A stretch of 64,000 nucleotides of DNA from Arcuatula senhousia (Eukaryota; Mollusca; Bivalvia; Mytilida; Mytilidae). Shown here one piece after another: positions 13,016 to 26,000 of the stretch (positions are counted from its first letter, which is position 1; the number at the start of each line of letters is the position of its first letter). The DNA is taken from assembly GCA_963971305.1 (NCBI GenBank), contig OZ020303.1:60450867-60514866 (forward strand), given 5' to 3'. The position numbers were made by a program, and so were the translations under genes. The notes under the pieces were generated by a model. The model was not told the DNA's origin. It worked only from the letters and a program-made list of their open reading frames with translations, and did no database searches.

Positions 13016-13255
13016 GGTATGTGAAATAAGTGTACGCGACACAACCTACATGTTCATAAACCAGCGGTTTAACAATCCACAATGGAAACATCCAACAGGC
13101 TTCAATGTGACTGGTCAGTTGTCGCTGCTGGTCGTTTTTCATTTGCCCTAGACCAAAAGATGTAATCATGCGATTAATGGATTAATACCAATCCTAAAAT
13201 TATGAACGAAAGACCATTTCTGGACACGAAACAATAAACAGGCTTGCTCATGTTT
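13016..13255 (+). repeat. dispersed repeat family S2, copy 2
   Basis: Begins gtatgtgaaataagtgtacg and continues cgacacaacctacatg. A middle segment (aatggaaacatccaacaggc, then ttcaatgtgactgg, then cgctgctgg) corresponds to the middle of the copies at 35288 and 53136. The 3' part is worn. The minus-strand 75-codon open frame across it is repeat translation. Confidence 0.75.
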
Positions 13256-13259
13256 AATT

Positions 13260-16200
13260 ACAGTTCCATGCCACCGCATACGACAGCTTCCCATCCTGTT
13301 GGGAACTTCTGGTTCTCTTCTGCAGGAGTGTTAATTATTGTGCATTAACGATTATTAATTTGAAATTGCAGTTTACTGTCATGCACTATAGAAAGCACTT
13401 ATGCATCAACTACTGTCGCGTTTATTGATCATTGGGAAAAATATCACCAATAAGTTTTAATCAGTTGTTTTGGTTCAAACTTATCATTAAAGCTTTCCGA
13501 ACCAAATCTTTTCTAAGCATTGCCCCAAAGGATTCCATCTAAGATTATACCTGCGTCTTATATAATCACATAAGGAGTCTTCCGCCACGTGTAAGCTCTT
13601 TACCTTGAAGGAGAAAAACAACATTCAGAAAGTTCATGGCAGTGGAAACAATCATTGCATAATTGGAATTGAAATTGTAGATTTTGCACAAGTATCGTTT
13701 GTAATGTTACGTTACTTTGATTATTCGAATTCCCAAATGAAAAAGAAAAACCAAAAACGATCCGCTGGTTTTTATCAGCTGATTCTTATCAATATAATGC
13801 ATTTAAATTCACAGATTTTGTATGTTTTTTGATAATCTGATTTTATGTAAACAATGCTAGCAAGACTCATATAAGTAGTCTAGGGAATTCCTGCTAACTT
13901 TCAGTAAATCCACATGGACCAGATGACTAGTTATTAGAAGGGAAATGGAAGAAGCGCTCACTATTGACAAAACAATATTCAAAGTCTTAGATTTTCACCT
14001 CCTTAAATGTTGTATTATCTTTGACATTACGTATTTCAAGAGTTTATTTAATGTTCATTTTTTTTTAATTCATTTGAAATATTTTACTCAAGGTTTTTGA
14101 GAAATTGACGAATGGTCGTTGTTGGTCTGTAAATCGAATATTTCCCGAAATTGTTTTGCATTTACATTAACATTTGGTTTTCAATGCAATATTTCTTAAA
14201 CTATGAACATTTTCCTTCTTCATTGAATCAAAAACTGGAATTTTTTATCGTCCAACCGTTCTTGACTAAATGTTGTCCTTTTGTTCTTTAGCCGAGTAAC
14301 CTTTGGATATCTAAGTAGAAGAACATTCGTCATTAAACAAGTATCCTATGGTCTCCTACGGTTCACCCTGGACGTTTGTGTTCTTTGATGAAAATTTAGA
14401 TTTGGTTCTGTTTTAATTTCACTTTTATGATTTAAAGATTTGTTGTTTCTGCAAACGATATATTCACAGATATAACTGAAATTGTTGTTAACGTTTGATG
14501 CTTCCAATAGCCAGCGGAGCTTTCTATTCCATTCCTATTTTGTTTACCACGTTTGCTATAGCATTTGTTCTTTAAGAGGAAGTTCGACTGAACTAGAAAT
14601 GGTGTAATCGAACCGGGGAAAACCAAGTAAGGCTTAGTGATTTCTGTATTTTTATCTGGAATCACTGAATAGTATAGCTTATAATTCGGTACAAAATTTC
14701 TTCTAACGATGTTCTTTGTTTTTTTTTGTCCGTCAAAACAACCTTGTAATCTCGGGCCAAGAAGGAAACAAATTGCCTAAATACTAGAAGATCTAATTTT
14801 GATCAGTTGCTGGAGTTCTTGAGTACTTTCCTGAAAAGGGCATCGGGTGAAAGATTTACCGGTGTTTACTTCTATAATTGTATCTCTGATATTTCCATGT
14901 TTTCGTAGTTTTTTTCTAATTCCTCTAAATGTCACCTTCGTGTGTATATAGACTTTGTAAAATGTGACAGACGTTGAGTGCTCTAATTTAGAACGATGCT
15001 ATTTTATTACAAGATTATTGCTGCAATTTAATCTCCAATACGGCATGCTAATATTGTCTGCCTGCCTTATTTGATTTTATTCAAGACTTTATTTTGATTG
15101 GTTATAAGAGGTAAGATTGTATTTAGTTCAGAGATTTTTTTGATTTTTAAAAAAATAAATATTTAGAGAAGCGCAGAATTTTACAAATGTAGTTTAATAA
15201 GAAAATTACAGAAGACAAAAGACAACGTGCTTTGTGTAGTTTTTGCAAAGTAGTTCTCTTAAGTAAACACCTATTATTATTATTATTTTTTATTAACCAA
15301 CTTTAAAAAATTTTCTTGGTCAAGCATATTAAAATCTAATCTTTGATTTGGAATCAAGCCTTTGCTTATGTGAATCCCTCTCTATCAGTTTGCAGTTTGC
15401 GAGTATGGACTTTGTGGCGGCATTCATCAATTGAGTCTACTCTTATCGAACTCTACAACGATGTTTTTAACGTGTATATATAGCGTATTAGTTTCCCAAT
15501 TTCGACACTTTTTCGTCCCTTCCGAAAAAACTAGCATCGTTCCTTGAGACCATCCTCGCAAATAGTGTCAAGAGAGAGTCGGAAAATTGGTTCATGAAAT
15601 TTTCACCCCTTACAAGGATCGAACCACATTGATATACACAATTACTGATAAAACTGAAATCAGATAGATAAGCGGACGTAGGAACAAGATTGAAATCATT
15701 GTCTCCGGAAACAAATATTTTTCTTAAAGCTGCTGTTTAAGCTTTCTCCAATACTTTATATGTTTGGTGTTTTTTATTAACGATACTTTATGATTACGAC
15801 TTTATATATAAACATACACCTACACCATGGCATAACATCATTAATTATTCCTATAATCTCTGAAATCTATGGGATCCATTAGTAAATTATGTTGTGCTGT
15901 CTGTGTGTCCCAATATGGATCACAACCCCGATTACTGTTGTGTTGTATATATTCATATATCGGTATGGAAACAGGCAAAACTGGTAATAAAACACTTCAG
16001 GCAGAATTGGTCTGAACGTATATTTACTTCGTCCCCGGTGGAACATAAAGCTTCAACAAGTTGCTGTCATATACCTGAGTCCTTTGCAATGAACTGGTCC
16101 AATTCTTGTAGCTCTGATGACGGTTATACTCGTTTCCTTTAGGTTGTTTATGCCTCTGTTCCTCTTCCCTTTTCCAGGTTATGTCAAGTTAAGGACAGTT

Positions 16201-16860
16201 TTAGGAATCCTTTCATGTGACATCCTCAATACATGCCATGGCCATCGCATTCTCCTTTGCTAGATCTCAGTTGCAATATTTTTATACATTAATTTTGTCA
16301 TGTGTCGGTGAAGGTAGAGAAGAAATACGGGATTCCAGCATCTTCACATCCTAAATATACCAATCTAATATAAAAGAATAAATACAACCTTCAGGGACAA
16401 ACACTTTTCCTTGACGCACTCAAAGACCATAATGTCAATAATAATTTATTTGAAAGAAATTATTTGCCACAGTCAGTGTTAGTATATACTAATTAAAGAA
16501 TCCTAAAAGACCAAAGTTCGAAGGTGTATTATTCGTTTTAGTCTACGACTATAAAGCATGAAATCATACAGTAAAGTTTAGAGTAAATAAATAATTTTAT
16601 ATCAACCGACTATGGAAAGCCGCGAAAGACTGCACAGGATTTTCAAAATCCACAATGCATTATGGTCACAGCAAAACAGAACAATGAAGAAAACAACAAA
16701 ACAAGAACAAAAACAATTCTTTAAGAGCAGCGACAAACAAAACTGAATCCCGAAAAGAAGCCGCGGTCATTATCGGTAGTTATGTCGAACAAATAAGTAT
16801 AGTTCGACAATAGCATTTATATTTCAATCAAAGATTTCAAATTGTTTTATTATTTTTCAG
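13260..16860. other. non-coding region upstream of the arrestin coding exons
   Basis: No coding exon recognised. One or more non-coding leader exons and the promoter of the alpha-arrestin gene must lie here or further left, because the first coding exon begins with a splice acceptor. An 82-codon open frame at 15894-16142 has no recognisable motif and is left as chance. Confidence 0.45.
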
Positions 16861-16923
16861 ATGTGAAGAGAAATTACAAAATTTTAAAGTCCTGAAATGG
16901 TGCCAGTAAAATGGATTACATAA
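16861..16923 (+). promoter_or_regulatory. start-stop element and overlapping uORF in the arrestin leader
   Basis: The leader part of the exon opens with atgtga (16861-16866), an ATG directly followed by a stop. A second upstream ATG at 16897 (context gaaATGG) reads eight codons and stops at TAA 16921-16923, overlapping the real start (16911) out of frame. Both upstream starts would be expected to reduce initiation at the main ATG. The effect is inferred from the scanning model; the sequence elements themselves are seen directly. Confidence 0.6.
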
Positions 16924-17022
16924 AACGATTTGAGATAGAATTAGACAAAGATGTTTACTATGCCGGAGAGACTCTTTCTGGATGTGTTATTGTACAAAAC
17001 TCAGAAAACGTAAAAGTTCAAG
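16861..17022 (+). CDS. alpha-arrestin exon with start codon (coding from 16911)
   Basis: The acceptor tatttttcag ends at 16860, so this exon has a 50-nt 5' UTR part and at least one leader exon lies upstream. Coding residues 1-37 contain FEIELDKDVYYAGETLSGCV, the first strands of Arrestin_N. The donor AAG|gtatgg leaves phase 1. Confidence 0.9.
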
Positions 17023-20000
17023 GTATGGTTTTAATTGAAATTCCCACAGGCTACGTCTTAATGACGTCATTAGCGACCTAGCGAAGTAAACCATTAAATT
17101 AACGTTACTATTTTTGTCTCCTTCAGAATTATTACAAAAAAAGTATAATTCTGAGAAAATATCTTTTTAATTAATTTGTTTCATCATTTATTCATCAAAG
17201 AGACAATAGTTAATGATATTTTCTTCCTATTTTTACGTCTCCCGTATATTTCTGTGACCGTAAAAGACAGTTTCATGGTTTTAGCTTTAATTGATTAAGC
17301 ATATATCTTTCTGGTGATTTGCAGCCAATAGTTGCCATGCTTAAGGAGAAATTAATATATATTCCTTGCAATGCAAGACTCATTGATTTTGCCCCTGAAG
17401 ATTCAATCAGTTTAATTTTACTAGTAGAATATGCCATTAAAAGAAAATGGCAGGCAGGCAACGTTTGGTGATGGCCTGTTGAGATATAGATGGACACTTT
17501 GAGATGTCAGCTAGCTAAAAAAATATTACTTTCATGTAATAACGAAACACTTTCTGTTTTTTTTTAAACTACTAGTAGTATTGAAAGCCCAGCCAAAACA
17601 CCAATGAAGATAAGAAAGTGATTATTCTCAAAACAATAAAAGTCTCTTTTGCAATTAAATCAAATATTTCAAGCCCCCTGTATTTCTTTTTGCCGGTTTG
17701 AGTATAATTGCAAGTTTCATTTGCAGCGTTCTTTCTGTTTGTGTCTGTTCTTTTAAGACATAATTAAATTGATTGTCTCAGGCCATTTGACATTTGGTGC
17801 TGGTTCAAGGCACAGTATGTCCCAGTGTCAATAACGAGCAAATTACATATTTATGAATTGAACCCAAACACTCACTCACTCACATTTATATTTCTTCGCT
17901 TCTCACTCACTCACTCACTCACTCACTCACTCATATTTGTATTTTAGGTATAAGACTGGTTTTACGTGGAAAGGCACATGTTGAATGGAGAATAACAAAG
18001 GCAGGAGAAAGGAGAACGGTTAGGGATGACGAGTATTATATTGACGACAAAAAGGTCGTCTGGGGAAAAGGTACAGCATACATAAATAGTCCTTCAATAG
18101 AATACAAGAAATTATTATGTTTCTCTACCTGTCTATTTAACGCAAGATTTTCTTGTGTATCCCACTCTGAAATGTCTATATAGAAAATATCTTTGCTGTC
18201 GGTGCGTGCATAAGATATTTGTCACGAAGTAACTCTCGGATACTCGTTTCCTTTATGCCAATTATCTAACTCGATGTGTTAAAATTGATTAGCTGTATTT
18301 AACGAAAGAAGCTGAGTGTTATCAATGAGGCACCCAAATGTCTGAAAGGGCAAAGACCAAAACCAGTAACACAAACGTGAACAGCACGAAGAAACAGACA
18401 ACACTAAAACACAATATACAAAAACAACCGAATAGCAATCAACAACGCGAACTCAAGTCGTAACGAGAGTGAACTTGGCTCAGGTGCTCCGGAAGAGTAA
18501 GCAGTTCCTGTTTGCTCTAGCGCACCCGTCGTGTTGTGTTTTTCAATCTTGTTTTAGTGAGACCAATTAAGAAAACGAACACTTTTGGTAGAATTTGTCA
18601 TTTCTTTCAGTTAACATGTAACCTATATTTTGTAAAAGTCTTGTCTTGACGTAAACACTAGATAAAGTCAAATAAGATCAAAGCACAACCAAACAAAACC
18701 AAATCACTTATGAAGAGTGAAAAACAAACAATAGGAATTCATGTACACGTGTATTTTGAGATATCAAAATTCAATATCTGTATGGGAAACTATTTCTATG
18801 GTAGAATATGATTCTTCTGTATACTTCCTCATTCGTACGCAACTCGAGATATTGCTCGCCTTTAAATAACCTATATACGGAGCTTCAAGGGCGTAAAATA
18901 CCATCTATTTGTTTAAACATAATCTCTTAATCATGCAAATATGCTTTTTTCTTCTTTAAGATAAACACGAAGACGGTGGTATACCCATAATGCCTCGTGG
19001 GAACCATCGATATAACTTTCAATTTAAGTTGCCCGAGAGTGCTCTCCCCTCGTCATTTGAAAGTAAGATCGGTACAATCCGTTACTATATCAGGATGACT
19101 ATGGACATTCCATATTCTTCATCACCGCAAGGCATCAAGTACTTCACCATTGTTGGTCCACACATTGATTGTATGGATGATAAATATTTGGTAAGTAGTT
19201 AAGTAAAGGTAACTTAGCTCAGGTGCTCCGGAATTTGGTTTTAGTGAGTCCAATTAAGAAATCGAAATCATTTTGGTGAATTTTGTCATTTCTTTCAGTT
19301 AACCTGTAACATATTCTGTATAAGTCTTGTATTAAGGTAAACGGTTAAGTTAACTTTTTGTTCTATTTTAACCAGAGCTAATTAGCCTCAATATCCAAAG
19401 TCTTTAAGTTGTGAAAGAATAAAATTTCGTGGTTTTCGGGAAACAGACAAACCACGAAATTTGATTTCAACGAAAAACAACTTTGCAATGTTTAAAAGTT
19501 ACGATTTAATGAGTATGTATTTATTCTATATCCAGGAAAATGGGTGAATACCTTCTGTTTACGGTTTTCTTGGTAGCTTACGTGAAATTATATTACAATA
19601 TACACTGTATGTTGTATCATGACTCTTGGAAACTTGTAACTCTCAAAACTCATTTCTTTTTGCAGTTATTGAGGTGTCTAAACACTGATTTGATTTCCAG
19701 ATGCAATTTTTTTACTTTCCGGAAATGTATTCGTTATGCAGAAATTGTTCTTTATTGTCTCTTTCATTCAGCAAACCATAAATAGAACTCATGCATTTTA
19801 AATTTCCTAATGATCAATATTAATATAGTGCGATTATCTTCTAATTAGGGAATGCTCTTAATGTAAACATTCAGCTAATATCGATCGAGTCCCCGCTGAA
19901 CACTTTATTCTCATCTAAGATGATATATCAGCTGCTTAGACAGACAGTTGATTATGCTATATACTGGTTTCCAAAAATGGATCTGATTTATATTGCATGC

Positions 20001-23000
20001 AAATTTACATCTTTAAGACAGGGCAAGTACGTCTAAGTGTGCCATTTTTTTGTTATTTTGTATTTATAACAAGGAAGTTGTGGTTAATTTAGATATCATT
20101 TTCCGAAATTATTCCAAGAACTGACGGTTTTATATTTGATACTGAAAATTGATCGACCGAATGATATTCAATTAATGATATTTTATAACTTACTATCATC
20201 AGTAAACTGAAAATGAAACTGAAATATATTGGTCACCGTCTGAGCTAGTATTTAAAATCCCCAAAATTAAGAGTCTTAATTTAAATTTATTTACATAAAC
20301 ATAGAAGGTGCGTCTGATTATTATCCTTCTATTCGAGCACACCCTTACAAAATATTTGTATTTTTAAAGACAGTATTTATATGTAATTATTTCTAGCTTG
20401 CTTGAGCTAAGTCAAGATTGTAAAACATGCATTCCAATCACCGTCTGATATTTGCATCATACAATTTTCTTTAAGTCAATCTGTTGATTTGTATCTGTAT
20501 GGACTAAGATATATTTGTCATTCGGCAAATAAATGGCTTTCAATGTATTAAACGTGGGGTTGCTTGTTTCCTAAGTCTTTTTAAGATAAAAAAAAACTGT
20601 TTCATCTTAATGTTAATTAACTTTCTTTAATTTGTCTTAAACAACCTTAAGGTCATTTAATAGATACTGTTGTGTCGTGTCTAGAGTGTACGTTTTCAAT
20701 CCTTGAACTATGATTGGAGTTAATTTTGTACTTATAAACAACTGCAGTAGTTTTTTATAAGAAATAAAGTATGTTTACACATAAAGTTTTTTTTTCTAAC
20801 TACGCTCCAAAGATAGTTTCATTCTCCGGTTTTGTCATTTCATGTTTATTTTCCACCACCTTTATATGTTCATCTCTCCGAAAAAATTGTATTCGTACTG
20901 CTTGGGAATAAGACAAAAAAAGGCTTGTACCTTTACCTAGATTCAGTTTATGTCATTTGTTGCTTCCACGTCATGTCACATGATTCCTTTCTATTTCAGA
21001 CTCCTGTGCGTGCAAGTGACAAAAGAAATTCATGTTGTCTGTGTTGTAACCGAGGACCCGTAAGTCTTCAGGCCGAGCTGGAAAGAAGTGCCTATTGTTG
21101 TGGAGAAAATCTTCGTCTTAAAACCACAATCCAGAACGGCAGCTCACAAAATGTTTGGTTATTTCTGAAGTTAGTCCAGGTAAGTTAACGACATATTTAT
21201 AACACTGAATGTACTAAAAGGTTATATACTGTTTTAAAAGTGGGCATATGTCCATATTCGGTTGACCCATATATATTTGAGTCACACTTTAAAAAAAAAC
21301 TCAGCTGCTATACTCAAAGATTACTAATTTTTTATGGCAAGCTTCATATGGACATTGTTTGTTGGATGAATTTTTTGAACCATCTGACATCTTTTTCCTC
21401 TATGAGTACATATTAACATTGGCTCACATATTTTCTTGTTTTATCTTCAATCACACTGCAAAGTACCCAGGCTGGACATTTTGTGGTGCATTATATGCAC
21501 AGTTCAAGGAGTAACCTCATATCAGCAGTAACTGTGTTGTAATCAAATTATGGACTCTTACTCGACGAATTCGAAAAGGGAAGCGAAATTCTGCACCGGG
21601 CATATTGACAAAATGCATTCAGTAAAGGAGGAAACCTGACAGCCTTTGTTTTCAGATATATGTACATAGTTTGTTTCCATATTATTGTTTTCTCTTGTTT
21701 GTGTTGCATTTAATGGTAGTGATAATGGCTTACGGAAAGAACACTCAGGCAAATCTGGGGTAAATAATAACAGCATGAGAAAGTAATTAGAAAGGTACTA
21801 CAGATTATATCATTTTATTCTATGTGGTAATTCTACACGAACATTGAGGATAATATATCCTATATAAACTTTTAAAAAGCTCTCTACGTAAAATAGGAAT
21901 TTTATATGGTGAATTTTACGATCTTATGCCAGTCATTATCAGATTACCATTACCTTAGTCATGTTATGAACTCAAATATCATTTGCTAACAAGAATGACT
22001 CGTTTCACGCAGTTATTTTTTGTTTTCATTTTTTAAACCAAGGCATAAAACATACAATGTATCGGGTGGTTCTCTAAGAAAACGATTCTACAGAGTGTCC
22101 TTGGTTCTATCTATTTTTGGCCATAGAAAAATTCTCAAAGCTCACTTTGATTTTTATGGGTGGGGCTATGGTGAAATTTTAAATAAAAAGGCAGGATCGC
22201 AAAAATCCAGAAATAAAAAAGCAGGACAGTGCTTTGAGTAAAAAGAAAGGCAGGATGGTATTTTTGGCTACAAAATTTTTAGTTGCTTTAAAAAATCCAG
22301 GCTCGACTTTTTCCGAAAATAAAAAGGCAGGACGAAGAAAATATTCATAGCCCTCCCTAAAAATCAAATGGTCGCTCCCTTGATAGGGATTTTTATTGAT
22401 ATTTGTATTTTAATAGAGATAGTACACATAATGGAAATGGCCGTTGTTTTATTAGACACTTTGCATTCTAATACTGAAACGACATTTCTGTAATTTTATT
22501 TAATGCTATTTCTTCTTTTAGATAAGAATTAATGCCTTTTTGTCACACTGTGTTTTCATTTTGCATTAAAACTTTGACGGCCTTCAATGTACTTTTCATT
22601 GAATCAACAAGACAAAAAAAAATCAATTAACCTCCGAGACAAATACCCCAATAAATTAGCACAAATAAGATTTGGTATGTTAGGAAAATAAGCCACCCCT
22701 GAATTTGCTTTCAAAACCAATGTTAACGAGTCTCTGCATGACTACTATATAAAATATAAAAAAAACTGGTAGACAGTTCTCAGACAAGAAAGTTTAAAAC
22801 GCAATAATAGTAATCTTTATCGTATTTTCCTCGAAAAGAGGTATACATGGTTCTTGCTTTTCTTTCCGATTACCGTTCTTGTTATGACCAGGAAAAAAGA
22901 ATGAGTGGGTTGGTGTTTTACGCCCTAGCAACACTATTTATAAGGTCGAAAATAAGACATGTAATGATGATGAGAAATATGGCAAAATGGGGATGAAGAC

Positions 23001-26000
23001 CACTTGAAAAGTGAAGAGTTCGGTTAGGGGGGATTTAGCCTGATTTAGCCTATGTGGTACACTTTTGGCGGTGTACAAAGGCATATTTTATGTACACGAA
23101 GCGTGACACTTTCCACACATGATGGTCACTGGTCAGCGGAAAAGTTTTCCGTATCATAGACCTTACAACCCCCACAGACGAGGACCACCTTATTAAGCCA
23201 ACTAGGGTACACACCTTGGTCTCTCTGTGGGCTGAGAACTAACATGGTGTAAGAATCTTAAGACCTTTTAATCGCCTTTTACGACAGGATAGGCTCTGCT
23301 TCTGACCTTTTCGCCATCCGGGCCCGCACGGGATTCAGAAAAAAAAAGAACATCGAACTGGTTCTGACTTAGTTTTGGTATCTGAATGGAACGTTATGCT
23401 TCAAACTAGTTTTATGGTGTCAATACTTTCTTTTACCACCGCAATGTTGCAAATCTAAGAGCCCAATAGTTATTCGTAATCATCTCAACCAGTTGCAATC
23501 TTCTTTCAGAGTTATTTATTACATAACGTCTAACCGTTTGTCTTTTAGTTGCCTTTTGTACTTTTCATTGATTGTCATTATCATTGAGCGTCCCATTGAT
23601 AAGGATATAAATTAACCTCCGTAACTTAATACATTATGAGACGAAAGACTACTAAACAAAGCTAAAATAAGAATGGATACTTAGTATGTTAGTAGAACTA
23701 ACGACCCTTGTAATCGATGCCAATATTTACGAGCTCTGTCTACTGTATAATATACATAATAAACAGTTTTTTGGAAAAGGAGATCAAGTGGACAAAATGT
23801 TCATAATCTTTATCGTAATTTCTACTAAAAGAGCAACATGTTGGTATTTACAGAAGGACAAAAGAGTATCGGATTGGCTCTGACTTAGATGTGGCAGTGA
23901 ATGAAACTTTTTGTTCTCAGCAGTTTTATAGTACCAAGACTTTCTTTCGCCATTGCACCATGTTAATCTAAGAGCAAAATAGTAATTCAAAAACATATAA
24001 ATCAGTTGCTTTTTTTAACATGCCTTACTTAATTCAAGAATCCTCTTTTACACAATGTCTGTTCGTTTGTTTTTGAGTTGCCTTCTGTGCCTTTCATTGA
24101 CTGTATATTGAACGTCCCATTGAAATGGATATATACGAATTAACCTCCTAGACTAATACCTTAAAAGACGTAAGACCACTAAACATGGCTCAAATATAAG
24201 GATTGATATGATAGGATAACTAACGACTCCTTCATTCGATACCAATTTTAAGAGTCTCTGTCTACCGTATAATATATATAATAGACAGTTCGTGGAATAA
24301 GGAACTCAAGTGATCAAAAGTTCAAAGAGCAAATAATATTTATCGCTTTAAGTAGACAAAGAGACAAAACATGTTCGTAACCATTAGGAAAATTCGTTCC
24401 CCATTTCCGTTTGTTATCGGGAATTTAGGCCAACCCGGAAGTTCTGCAACAGAAAAATATTATTTTTGCTTTCAGGCTTTGTAAAGTAACAAAACAGGAG
24501 ATTGTGCAAAAACTAAATTGGAATAATTCTGACTTGACTTCGTTTGACATTGAAATAGAACTTTTCATTGTGGCAGTTTAATAGTACCAAGATTTTTTCT
24601 TTTTCCATTGCATAATGCCAATCTAAGAGCCCAACGGTAATTCAAAAAGAACTCAACCAGTTGCTCTTTAAACATGCGTTTCTTCTTTCACAATTATCCT
24701 AATACACTCAATGTCTAGTCGTTTGTCTTTTAGTTGCCTCTTGTACTTTTCATTGACTGTATAACAACTCATTAACATTGAACGTACCATTGAAATGGAT
24801 ATAAATTAACCTCCGTGACTAATATTCTCGCTAATACCGTAAAAGACGTAAGACCACTAAACAAAGCTCAAATAAGGATTGATATGATAGGAGAACTAAC
24901 GACCCCAGAATTTGTAATCGATATCAATGTTTACGAGTCTTTGCCTACTGTATAAAATATATAATAGACAGTTCGCGGAATAAGAAGATTAAGCGAGCTA
25001 TAGATGGCAAAACTCAACTCGATTAATACATCACAGAGCTAATATTCTTCTATCAAGGAAGAATTTACTGGCCGTTGATTACTAACAGTATCCAAAGAGA
25101 TTGTCCCCTATCGGTAAATTACGAGTAACAAGTTAATAAAGCTTCAATAACATATCATTACCATAGGCCTACGTATTCAAGTCTTCATGTCATTTTAAAG
25201 AAGAATTCTTCTAAGCACGGTATAACAAAGGAACACAATTTGGAGCATGGTGGTTTGGGTTTGGGGTACGTGAAGTAAACCAGAGCTTTCTTGCTTGAAA
25301 GAACCAGATCATCTTCTTGATAAAATTAAGTGGAAGCAAGATAATTTTAAAAGCGGGTAGTTTTATTTTGATGAAGCAACATGATCAGCTTGTTTGAGCA
25401 GCGTCATTGTACAACGTGTCCAAGCGTCAATCATCCTACTAAGCGTTCGTTTTTGCAGTCATAAAGGTTTTGGAGTTTTCGAAATGTAGACTCCGAGGGT
25501 TCCAAAAAAAAGGGGAATATACACGATATTTATTGAAAAATTTTCGAGGGAAATCGGAGTTCCAAAGCCCAGAACAAAGCCCACTATAGATAACCATGGT
25601 TTACCGTGTTTCCTCCTTCTCGGTGCATCCATTTGTTTTTACTCTGACCCTATACCTTCAATATAATATCTGTTGCAGCTGTGTTAAAACATAGATTTAC
25701 TCAATTTGCGCACGATTTATAGTTTTATGTAACATTTATGGGTATGTTGTTTTTTTACCATCACCCATTTTTAGAAAATTTCTCAATCCTGACTTATAAA
25801 TGTGAGAAGTTCGTTATGTTGTTTTGTCATTTTATAGTTCATACTCATTCTGTAACCGGTTTTATTGTTATCCAATAGCTCGTAAATCCATTGTATAATG
25901 CTCTTTGCTTCACAGAATGGCGGAAATCAACATGTTCCTTTTTCTAAATCTCATCAAATATTTGACATTTGATTTCCACGCGCTCATTAAATTAGGGTGT

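Noticed and set aside
15894..16142. 82-codon Cys/Ser-rich frame upstream of the arrestin gene
   Set aside because: No signal peptide pattern, no motif and no convincing splice sites. It could be part of a leader RNA but there is no support as coding.
22020..22367. Overlapping plus and minus frames rich in Gly/Lys
   Set aside because: They translate the 245-bp MITE with aaaaaggcagga units.
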